This document shows, in pieces, positions 5,078 to 10,534 of a stretch of DNA of 10,534 bases. Under the pieces are notes generated by a model, which saw only the letters and a program-made list of their open reading frames with translations, did not search any database and was not told where the DNA came from. The position numbers and the translations under genes were made by a program. Numbering within the stretch: the first letter of the stretch is position 1; the number at the start of each line of letters is the position of its first letter. The stretch is from positions 1 through 10,534 of the forward strand of contig JASEHY010000037.1 in NCBI GenBank assembly GCA_030018555.1, written 5' to 3'. The DNA comes from Planctomycetota bacterium (GTDB lineage: Bacteria; Planctomycetota; MHYJ01; JACQXL01).

Positions 5078-6655
5078 TCACCAATATATCGGCGGTTCCT
5101 TATACTCGCCGAATTCATCTTTTAGGGCTTGGATAATCTCGCCCAGAGTTGCATAACATCTCACCGCGCTGATAATAGCCGGCATTAGATTCTTTCCTCC
5201 CCTGGCTATATTCCTTATATTTTCAAGGGATTGTTTCACCTTAAGATTGTCCCGTCCTGCCTTCAATTTCTTCAGTTGCCGACATTGTTCTATTTCCACC
5301 TTTGGAGATATTTTAAGCAATTCAATATCTGGTGTTTCATCATCTATAAATTGATTCACGCCCACAATAATCCGCTTTTTAGATTCTATCTCCTGTTGAT
5401 ACTCGTAGGCGGATTTAGCAATCTCTCTCTGGAAAAATCCCTGTTCTATCGCCTTTATTACTCCACCCAACCCCTCTATCTTCTTAAAATAATCCTCTGC
5501 GGCTTTTTCCATCTTATTAGTAAGATATTCAATATAATAAGAACCGCCGAGCGGGTCAGCTGTTTTGGTAACACCACTTTCATAAGCAATGACCTGTTGG
5601 GTTCTCAGTGCTACCGTAACCGCATGCTCGCCGGGTAGAGCAAGGGTTTCGTCCATAGAATTGGTATGCAAACTCTGGGTGCCACCCAGGACAGCGCTTA
5701 ATGCCTGATAGGCAGTCCGCACAATATTATTCTCCGGTTGCTGGGCTGTCAGGGAACAACCGGCTGTCTGGGTATGAAATCTCAACAACCAGGAGCGCCT
5801 GTCTTTTGCCTTGTATTTATCCCGCATATGTCGCGCCCAGATTCTCCGTGCCGCACGATACTTTGCTATCTCCTCAAAAAAGTCCAGATGGGAATTGAAG
5901 AAATATGACAGCCGTGGCGCAAAGGTATCCACATCCAGTCCCGCTGCTATTCCTGCCTCAACATAAGCAAAGCCATCTGCTAAGGTGAATGCCAGTTCCT
6001 GGATGGCGGTTGAGCCCGCCTCACGGATATGATAGCCAGAGATAGAAATAGTATTCCATTGAGGCACTTTTTCGGCACAAAAAGCCATTATATCGGTAAT
6101 GATTCGCATTGACTCTCTGGGCGGGAATATCCAGGATTTCTGGGCGATATATTCCTTGAGAATATCATTCTGAATAGTTCCTCGTAATTTATCAGAACTA
6201 ATTCTCTGCTTTTCACCGGTCACAATATAGAACGCTAAGAGTATTGATGCTGGTGCATTTATGGTCATAGAGGTTGAGACCTTATCAAGTGGTATATCCT
6301 TGAAAAGCGTCTCCATATTTTCCAGAGAGCAAACCGCAACGCCGCACTTACCGACTTCACCCTTAGCGCGGTGATGGTCTGAATCATAGCCCATAATGGT
6401 GGGCAAATCAAAGGCAACTGAAAGACCGGTCTGACCGTGTGAGAGGAGGTATTTGTAACGTTGATTGGTATCTTTAGCGGTGCCGAAGCCAGAAAACTGC
6501 CGCATCGTCCATAACTGCCCTAAATACATATCCGGATGTATGCCTCTGGTAAAAGGATATTCGCCGGGGACGCCCAAATCGGTCTGATGAGAGAACCCCG
6601 CTAAATCCTCGGGCTTAAACATAACCTTATCCGTTGTTTCAGGATGAGCAGTCAT
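5078..6655 (-). CDS. B12-dependent acyl-CoA mutase large subunit (methylmalonyl/isobutyryl-CoA mutase family)
   Basis: This 525-residue catalytic chain of an adenosylcobalamin-dependent mutase rearranges the carbon skeleton of short acyl-CoAs. The TIM-barrel domain is complete: GEYPFTRGIHPDMY (31-44), LWTMRQFSGFGTA (48-60), GQTGLSVAFDLPT, STSMTINAPA, TIQNDILKEYIAQK (160-173), NTISISGYHIREAG (201-214) and GGTQSLHTN (324-332). The cobalamin-binding DxHxxG domain is absent, so it needs a separate small subunit, which is not in the window. The residues matching P. shermanii Tyr89 and Arg207 are Phe54 and Gln172, as in isobutyryl-CoA mutase, with His209 at the His244 position; the spacings (118 and 37) agree exactly. 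Most pipelines would call it methylmalonyl-CoA mutase; its substrate is more likely a branched or linear C4 acyl-CoA. The ATG lacks a Shine-Dalgarno site and lies just after a promoter match. Met12 is an alternative start. Confidence 0.9.
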   Translation of the reverse strand: MTAHPETTDKVMFKPEDLAGFSHQTDLGVPGEYPFTRGIHPDMYLGQLWTMRQFSGFGTAKDTNQRYKYLLSHGQTGLSVAFDLPTIMGYDSDHHRAKGEVGKCGVAVCSLENMETLFKDIPLDKVSTSMTINAPASILLAFYIVTGEKQRISSDKLRGTIQNDILKEYIAQKSWIFPPRESMRIITDIMAFCAEKVPQWNTISISGYHIREAGSTAIQELAFTLADGFAYVEAGIAAGLDVDTFAPRLSYFFNSHLDFFEEIAKYRAARRIWARHMRDKYKAKDRRSWLLRFHTQTAGCSLTAQQPENNIVRTAYQALSAVLGGTQSLHTNSMDETLALPGEHAVTVALRTQQVIAYESGVTKTADPLGGSYYIEYLTNKMEKAAEDYFKKIEGLGGVIKAIEQGFFQREIAKSAYEYQQEIESKKRIIVGVNQFIDDETPDIELLKISPKVEIEQCRQLKKLKAGRDNLKVKQSLENIRNIARGGKNLMPAIISAVRCYATLGEIIQALKDEFGEYKEPPIYW

Positions 6656-6663
6656 ATATGTTT

Positions 6664-6691
6664 ATGATACTTTGTATGGCATAAAAGTCAA
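6664..6691 (-). promoter_or_regulatory. Sigma70-type promoter for the mutase gene
   Basis: On the minus strand the -35 box is TTGACT (6686-6691), then a 16-base spacer, then the -10 box TATCAT (6664-6669). Transcription would start about 6657, only a base or two before the ATG at 6655. That would give a nearly leaderless mRNA and explains why no ribosome-binding site is seen. Confidence 0.55.
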
Positions 6692-6717
6692 GAAAACAGC
6701 CACAGATTATTTACCCG

Positions 6718-6737
6718 TTCCCCCCGTACGGGGGGAA
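6718..6737. repeat. Perfect 20-base palindrome centred on GTAC
   Basis: TTCCCCCCGTACGGGGGGAA lies between aroA and the mutase. Its 16-base core is identical to the one at 4982-4997, and shorter versions occur in priA (10217-10230 and, with one mismatch, 10445-10458). It belongs to the dispersed palindrome families of this genome. Confidence 0.75.
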
Positions 6738-6791
6738 ATACCCATCAATTTATGTGTGACGAAGCAGTAGGATAGTCTTTGCTTGCACTGA

Positions 6792-6807
6792 TGGCGCCTC
6801 GGCGCCA
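6792..6807. repeat. Hairpin after aroA
   Basis: TGGCGCC and GGCGCCA form a perfect seven-base stem around TC. It starts 30 bases after the aroA stop. No U tract follows on the minus strand, so a terminator role is unproven. Confidence 0.5.
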
Positions 6808-6836
6808 GAATGTGTGGTGAATCTTAATATAATTTT

Positions 6837-8417
6837 CTATACCACAAGATGGGAGAGCATCTGTGTAAATGTCGGAAAAGATTTGTTGACCACCTCCATA
6901 CCGGTGATAGTGGTTCTGCCTTGAGTAATCAGCCCTGCTATAGACAACATCATCGCAATCCGATGGTCACCGTGAGATGAACATCTTGCACCCCGAAGTC
7001 TGGTCGGACCTTTTATAACCATACCGTCTTCGGTTTCTCTAATATCAGCGCCGAGTTTAGATAGTTCCTCACAAACTGTCCTGATACGGTCGCTTTCTTT
7101 CACTCTTAATTCCCCTGCACCCTCTATTATGGTTACTCCTTTTGCCTGAGTAGCAATTAGAGAGAGTATCGGAATCTCATCAACGAGAAGAGGAATCATC
7201 CCGCCAGAAACCGTAACACCTTTCAAAGAAGAATATCTGACAATAATGTCGCCTACGGGCTCGTAGCGTCTTGGGTCTTGCGTCTTGCCTGCCCGTCCGA
7301 CAGGCGGGGGTCTTGCGTCTTGACGCATCCCGCCGAGGCGGGACACAACGTATCTCGCGCCCATCTTCTTCAGCACCGTAAGCAACCCAGTCCGATATGG
7401 ATTCAGCCCGACATCTTTGATAACAATCTCGGAGTCCGGCACGAGAAGAGCGGCAGCAATAAAATATGCTGATGAAGAGAAATCGCCCGGAATATAAATA
7501 TCCAGCGGTTTCAGAAAATCGGTTCTTTTAACTGCGATTCGTTGCCCGGTCTTCCTAATTCTCGCTCCCATCAATTCCAGTAATCGTTCCGTATGGTCGC
7601 GGGAGGGGACCGGTTCCCGCACAACGGTCGTGCCTGTGGCGAAAAGCCCGGCTAAAAGTATGGCGCTCTTTACCTGGGCACTGGGAACAGGCAGGGTATA
7701 TCTGATAGGTCTTAATTGAGAAGGATAAATATGAACCGGTAGGCAGTTATGATGGGGGGGAGGGGGAGTATCTATTCTGGCGCCCATCAGACGCAAAGGT
7801 TCTATTACCCGTCCCATCGGTCGGGTAAGCAAGGTCTTTGAACCTGTTAATACAGAAGGGAATTTTTGCCCCGCAAGAAGTCCACAGAGCAATCTTGCGG
7901 TTGTGCCTGATTCTCCAGCACAAATGGGTTTTACTGATTCCTGCCACCCATCTAATCCTTTGCCCTGAATAAGAACTGTGGTTTTATTTCTCTTGTCCGC
8001 CAGAGGCGGACTCCCGTCCCGAAGGCCTTCGGGATTCGGGACAAGGTAGCCAGAAGAAGACTGCTTCCGAAACTTAATACCCAATCGGCTGATACAGTTG
8101 AGAGAGGCAAGACAATCATCAGAAAGAGGGATATTTCGTAGTTTGCTTTCTCCCCGGGCTAATGATGAGAAAATAATCGCCCTCTGGGCAATGGACTTGT
8201 CGCCCGGCAGAGAAATGACACCTTTCCCGCTAAAGCGGTGGCTACCCACCGCCCGTTCGGGGCGGGATGGGACAGGTTCGCGAAGTTTACCTATCCTTAT
8301 GGTTCCACCATCCTGTCCTTCACAGGATCCCGTCAGAGGGATAAGGACAGGATCCCGTAGGGATAAGGGCTCACTGCAAGAAGGAATGGTATTGTCGGAC
8401 CCCTTAAGATGTTTCAT
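6837..8417 (-). CDS. aroA: 3-phosphoshikimate 1-carboxyvinyltransferase with four in-frame repeat insertions
   Basis: EPSP synthase transfers the enolpyruvyl group of PEP to shikimate-3-phosphate, the sixth step of the shikimate pathway, in the cytoplasm. All family signatures are present: LPGDKSIAQRA (70-80, with the PEP-binding Lys74), ESGTTARLL (169-177), TRPMGR, PSAQVKSAILLAG, SRDHTERLL (272-280), PGDFSSSAYF, LVDEIPILSL (411-420, with the catalytic Asp413), ELRVKESDRI (436-445) and HGDHRIAMM (482-490). The usual length is about 430; this one has 526. The excess lies in four segments with repeat-derived DNA: residues about 13-38, 45-62, 125-142 and 358-385. These sit in the N-terminus or at loops, so the enzyme may still work. 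The ATG has no ribosome-binding site, and an AAGGGG lies just inside the gene. It follows priA after an 81-base gap filled by a palindrome. Confidence 0.95.
   Translation of the reverse strand: MKHLKGSDNTIPSCSEPLSLRDPVLIPLTGSCEGQDGGTIRIGKLREPVPSRPERAVGSHRFSGKGVISLPGDKSIAQRAIIFSSLARGESKLRNIPLSDDCLASLNCISRLGIKFRKQSSSGYLVPNPEGLRDGSPPLADKRNKTTVLIQGKGLDGWQESVKPICAGESGTTARLLCGLLAGQKFPSVLTGSKTLLTRPMGRVIEPLRLMGARIDTPPPPHHNCLPVHIYPSQLRPIRYTLPVPSAQVKSAILLAGLFATGTTVVREPVPSRDHTERLLELMGARIRKTGQRIAVKRTDFLKPLDIYIPGDFSSSAYFIAAALLVPDSEIVIKDVGLNPYRTGLLTVLKKMGARYVVSRLGGMRQDARPPPVGRAGKTQDPRRYEPVGDIIVRYSSLKGVTVSGGMIPLLVDEIPILSLIATQAKGVTIIEGAGELRVKESDRIRTVCEELSKLGADIRETEDGMVIKGPTRLRGARCSSHGDHRIAMMLSIAGLITQGRTTITGMEVVNKSFPTFTQMLSHLVV
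7263..7343. repeat. In-frame repeat insert 4 in aroA
   Basis: GGTCTTGCGTCTTG occurs twice (about 7274-7287 and 7309-7322) around a CCTGCCCGTCCGACAGGCGGG-like partial palindrome. The perfect hairpin TCCCGCCGAGGCGGGA (7328-7343) follows. It encodes about 27 residues (around 358-385, with two QDP/QDA motifs) between GARYVV and EPVGDI, which are nearly adjacent in other EPSP synthases. Confidence 0.75.
7992..8045. repeat. In-frame repeat insert 3 in aroA (54 bases)
   Basis: A closing stem CTTGTC (7992-7997) with GACAAG (8040-8045) encloses two hairpins: GTCCGCC/GGCGGAC (7995-8011) and the perfect 18-base palindrome TCCCGAAGGCCTTCGGGA (8017-8034). The bounded length is 54 bases, exactly 18 codons. 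It encodes residues about 125-142 in a region that varies in the family. Confidence 0.8.
8225..8285. repeat. In-frame repeat insert 2 in aroA, shared with priA
   Basis: TCCCGCTAAAGCGGTGGC and TACCCAC are followed by a CCGCCCGTTCGGGGCGG palindrome and GATGGGACAGGTTCGC. The same modules in the same order occur in priA at 10401-10484, where a further 29-base palindromic piece is inserted. In aroA the module supplies about 18 residues (45-62) directly before the conserved LPGDKS motif. Confidence 0.85.
8309..8376. repeat. In-frame repeat insert 1 in aroA N-terminus
   Basis: TCCTGTCC (8311-8318) pairs with GGACAGGA (8345-8352), with an ATCCC/GGGAT hairpin inside and another at 8353-8364. The part from 8351 on matches the intergenic copy before tyrS (3093-3118). 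It encodes most of residues 13-38 and therefore forms much of the N-terminal extension. Confidence 0.8.
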
Positions 8418-8428
8418 ATTGCATTAAG

Positions 8429-8497
8429 AAAATTGCAACCACAGATACACGCCCCGATGTATATCGGGGTGTCTATCTGCGTTCATCTGCGGTTGCA
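8429..8497 (-). terminator. Palindromic repeat after priA with a nested hairpin, possible terminator
   Basis: This is a second copy of the element at 4356-4427. The first 24 bases and the last 17 bases are identical between the copies. It starts one base after the priA stop (8499-8501), and in the priA direction it ends in CAATTTT. Its centre differs: the hairpin CCCCGAT/ATCGGGG (8452-8469) is present here and absent from the gatC copy. It fills most of the 81-base priA-aroA gap and, if it terminates, aroA would need its own promoter, which I cannot find. Confidence 0.6.
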
Positions 8498-8498
8498 G

Positions 8499-10534
8499 TT
8501 ACAGCATATTTGTCGGGTCAGTATCTATCGTGATTATAACGTCGCCTTTAGCAAAGGGCATCTTGAATGTTTCTTTAAGATGTTTTTGGACTACAGTCCC
8601 GCTAAAGCGGGATAGTTTTAGGACCAGATGCCAGCGGTATTTATCCCGTATCTTGAGTATGGGCGCAGGTGCCGGTCCTAATATCTCTAAACTACCTCCT
8701 GCAAGCAGTTCAGTCAACTGAATCTGCATTTTACCAGAAAGGGTCTCTATTGTCTCTTTGACCCTCTCCTGGTTTCTGCCAGAAACTACTATTCTGATAA
8801 TATGGCTGAAGGGCGGATAGTTTAACTCGTGGCGGTAAAGTAATTCCTGTCTGGCAAATGATTCGTAGTCGTGTTTAGAAGCGGCAATGATACTATAATG
8901 GGTCGGATTCAGGGTCTGAACCAATACCCTACCCCCTTTGATTCCTCTGCCTGTTCTGCCTGCGACCTGTGTAATTAACTGGAATGTTCTTTCTGCTGAG
9001 CGGAAATCCTTGAGATAGAGAACCGTATCCGCTGAGACAATGCCAACCAGAGTTACATTGGGATAATCCAAGCCCTTGGCAATCATCTGTGTGCCGATTA
9101 AAATGTCGGTCTCGCCCAGATAAAAGGAGTGGAGTACCTCTTTATATGAGGTTCTCTTTCTCATCGCATCGCTATCCATTCTTCTCACACTGATTTCCCG
9201 TATCCCGGTCTCCTTTGGGATTTGGATTTTCCTTAATGCTTCTTCCACCTTTTCTGTACCTGTGCCGATAAGTTTTAGAGCATCGTGCCCGCAATCAGGA
9301 CAGACCGTGGGCAAAGGAGTTTTTTCATTACAATAATGACAGAGCGCCCTGTCAAATTGTTTGTGATAAGTAAGAGAAATCTGACAGCGATGACATCGTA
9401 ATACAAAGCCGCAACGAAAACATTTGATAAGCGTAATAAAACCACGCCGATTCAAGAAGACTATCACCTGATTACCTGCTGAAACCTCCTCTTTGATACT
9501 TGATTCCATCCTTGCAGAAAATACTGAAGAAGGTCTTTTAGACTCTTGCTTATGAGTCTGTTCTCCAAGCATATCAATAATTTCTACTTTAGGGAGTGGT
9601 CTTTTCTCTATCCGTTCAGGCAATGTCAGCAGTTCATACTCGCCGTGTAGAGAGCGATAATAAGATTCTAAAGAAGGTGTTGCTGAGCCGAGGATGACTA
9701 TCGCATTTTCTAATTCTGCTCTTTTGATGGCAACTTCTCTGGCATGATAAAGAGGTATAGCGGGCTGTTTGAAAGAGGTTTCGTGCTCTTCATCAATGAC
9801 AATAAGTCCGAGGTTTTTGGTGGGCGCAAAGACTGCTGAACGTGCGCCGATAACCACTGACGCCTCGCCGTTCTTGATTCTCTGCCATTGGACCAGTCGT
9901 TGCTTATCGGTCAGATGGCTATGCAGAACCGCAACCTCATCCCCAAAACGTTCTCTGAACCGACGAATAGTCTGCTCTGTTAATGCGATTTCAGGGACGA
10001 GTACAATGGTCTGCTTACCTGTTTTAACTACCTCTGCCATTGTCCGTAGATAAATTTCGGTCTTACCGCTACCGGTGATGCCGTGCAGCAGAAAGACATT
10101 CTTGGGATTTGGAATTTGGGATTTGGAATTTGGGATTTCTGGTTCGGGTATCTGCTCTATGCTTCTTGATTGTCCTCCGGAGGCGGGCCTACGCCCGTCC
10201 GTTGCTAGGACGGATCCGCCCGTACGGGCGACCGTTAATAGGTCGCCTATGGCGGACAGTGAACGTAGCGAACCTGTTATCTTATCAAATGCCTCTTGTT
10301 GGTGCGCTGTTAATATATGAGGTTCTGTCCTTTCTACCGGTTCAGAAAACTGGTCTGCCTGAGCAGATGACCCCGATGTTCGTGCTCTTTTGGCAATCTT
10401 TCCCGCTAATGCGGTGGCTACCCACAGTCGCCCGACCCTACGGTCGCCCGTATGGGCGTTCGGGGCGGGATGGGACAGGTTCGCTGAGTTTATCCTGTCC
10501 CTCACGGGATGGTGGCTACCAAGGGACGAAGGGC
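8499..10534 (-). CDS. priA: Primosomal protein N' (PriA helicase), 5' end missing, with repeat insertions
   Basis: PriA is the 3'-5' DNA helicase that restarts stalled replication forks by loading the primosome. Numbering from the GTG at 10505: LTAHQQEAF (65-73), Walker A GITGSGKT (142-149), DEEH (238-241), GSATPS (273-278), eight zinc-binding cysteines (362, 365, 371, 374, 389, 392, 402, 405), TQMIAKGLDYP and QVAGRTGRG, then the C-terminal LNYPPFSHIIRI segment. The N-terminal DNA-binding and winged-helix domains are not seen. The frame has no stop from 10505 to the window edge, so the gene almost surely continues beyond 10534 and the GTG is not the real start. Repeat-derived DNA is translated at about residues -10 to 34, 79-115 and 123-136, and in the C-terminal domain (8597-8612). 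The segment between the LTxxQ motif and Walker A is about 50 residues longer than usual. Confidence 0.94.
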   Translation of the reverse strand, partial: PSSLGSHHPVRDRINSANLSHPAPNAHTGDRRVGRLWVATALAGKIAKRARTSGSSAQADQFSEPVERTEPHILTAHQQEAFDKITGSLRSLSAIGDLLTVARTGGSVLATDGRRPASGGQSRSIEQIPEPEIPNSKSQIPNPKNVFLLHGITGSGKTEIYLRTMAEVVKTGKQTIVLVPEIALTEQTIRRFRERFGDEVAVLHSHLTDKQRLVQWQRIKNGEASVVIGARSAVFAPTKNLGLIVIDEEHETSFKQPAIPLYHAREVAIKRAELENAIVILGSATPSLESYYRSLHGEYELLTLPERIEKRPLPKVEIIDMLGEQTHKQESKRPSSVFSARMESSIKEEVSAGNQVIVFLNRRGFITLIKCFRCGFVLRCHRCQISLTYHKQFDRALCHYCNEKTPLPTVCPDCGHDALKLIGTGTEKVEEALRKIQIPKETGIREISVRRMDSDAMRKRTSYKEVLHSFYLGETDILIGTQMIAKGLDYPNVTLVGIVSADTVLYLKDFRSAERTFQLITQVAGRTGRGIKGGRVLVQTLNPTHYSIIAASKHDYESFARQELLYRHELNYPPFSHIIRIVVSGRNQERVKETIETLSGKMQIQLTELLAGGSLEILGPAPAPILKIRDKYRWHLVLKLSRFSGTVVQKHLKETFKMPFAKGDVIITIDTDPTNML
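8597..8612. repeat. Perfect 16-base palindrome inside priA 3' region
   Basis: TCCCGCTAAAGCGGGA is the reverse complement of, and as a palindrome equivalent to, the intergenic copy at 4243-4258. It encodes SRFSG within LKLSRFSGTVVQ, where PriA proteins normally have a shorter link after the LLLK strand. The aroA copy encodes RFSG in the same frame. Confidence 0.7.
10104..10139. repeat. 14-base tandem repeat inside priA
   Basis: GGGATTTGGAATTT occurs twice and is followed by a partial third unit. It encodes EIPNSKSQIPNPKN directly before the helicase core. Because 14 is not a multiple of three, successive units are read in different frames without a stop. Similar AATTT/GGATTT arrays are common in intergenic DNA of environmental bacteria. 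Confidence 0.75.
10171..10272. repeat. Palindrome-rich in-frame insert in priA before the Walker A motif
   Basis: The segment contains TCCTCCGGAGG, CGGGCCTACGCCCG, GTCCGTTGCTAGGAC, the perfect CGCCCGTACGGGCG (10217-10230), and GGTCGCC/GGCGGAC words. It encodes about 35 residues (79-115) between EAFDKI and VFLLHGITGSGKT, which other PriA proteins join with a short linker. Confidence 0.8.
10401..10534. repeat. Composite repeat at the window end, translated in priA
   Basis: It carries the aroA insert 2 modules (TCCCGCTAATGCGGTGGC, then GTTCGGGGCGGGATGGGAC), an extra palindromic piece (10426-10454, CGCCCGTATGGGCG), and the GTTTATCCTGTCCCTC module also found before tyrS. A further GGTGGCTACC follows at 10511-10520. 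It separates the helicase part of priA from the N-terminal domain expected beyond the window. Confidence 0.8.

Noticed and set aside
8098..8427. Plus-strand open frame of 109 codons
   Set aside because: It is antisense to aroA across the repeat inserts; the aroA frame has all the family motifs.
8429..8497. Possible CRISPR or tRNA-like structure
   Set aside because: There is no regular repeat-spacer spacing, no cas gene, and no tRNA features such as a T-loop or CCA end. It is an inverted repeat.
10503..10505. GTG as the true start of a short PriA
   Set aside because: The frame stays open to the window edge, and the N-terminal PriA domains are missing, so the gene most likely begins outside the window.
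1..10534. A new defence, biosynthetic or mobile gene system
   Set aside because: All long genes are housekeeping enzymes or single hypothetical envelope proteins. The unusual content is the repeat load, not a gene cluster.

Overview
This 10.5 kb window is a chromosomal housekeeping region in which every convincing gene lies on the minus strand. Read in the direction of transcription (right to left) the order is: priA (5' end cut by the window edge), aroA, a large-subunit B12-dependent acyl-CoA mutase, gatC, a membrane-anchored protein with a GspC-like domain, tyrS, and a secreted protein with calcium-loop-like motifs. No transposase, integrase, phage gene, tRNA, rRNA, CRISPR array or defence system is visible. 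The plus strand carries no believable gene.

The products belong to replication restart (PriA), aromatic amino acid synthesis (AroA), B12-dependent carbon-skeleton rearrangement, Asn/Gln-tRNA amidation (GatC), Tyr-tRNA charging (TyrS) and the cell envelope (two hypothetical proteins). The genes do not look like one pathway. Good sigma70-type promoter matches sit before the mutase (6664-6691) and before the GspC-like gene (4325-4353). Together with palindromes after priA, gatC and the mutase, this suggests several short transcription units rather than one operon.

The most striking property is a heavy load of dispersed palindromic repeats. They fill most intergenic gaps (1-308, 1749-1858, 3062-3126, 4216-4427, 4764-5077, 6656-6836, 8418-8498). 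They have also entered the coding sequences of aroA (four in-frame inserts) and priA (about four) without breaking the reading frames. Removing the inserts brings AroA from 526 residues to roughly the usual 430. The inserts share modules with one another and with the intergenic copies, and one module is read in different frames in aroA and priA. This resembles the Rickettsia palindromic elements, but here it occurs in a different kind of genome with different sequences. A second palindrome family lies immediately after the stop codons of gatC and priA and ends in a short U tract.

The organism cannot be named securely. It is a Gram-negative-type, moderate-GC bacterium with GatCAB, a GspC-like protein, a B12 mutase and dense repeats of the kind seen in genomes of uncultured environmental bacteria. 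The secreted protein, with its Asp/Asn-rich loops, is reminiscent of Planctomycetota or neighbouring uncultured phyla. That is a weak inference.
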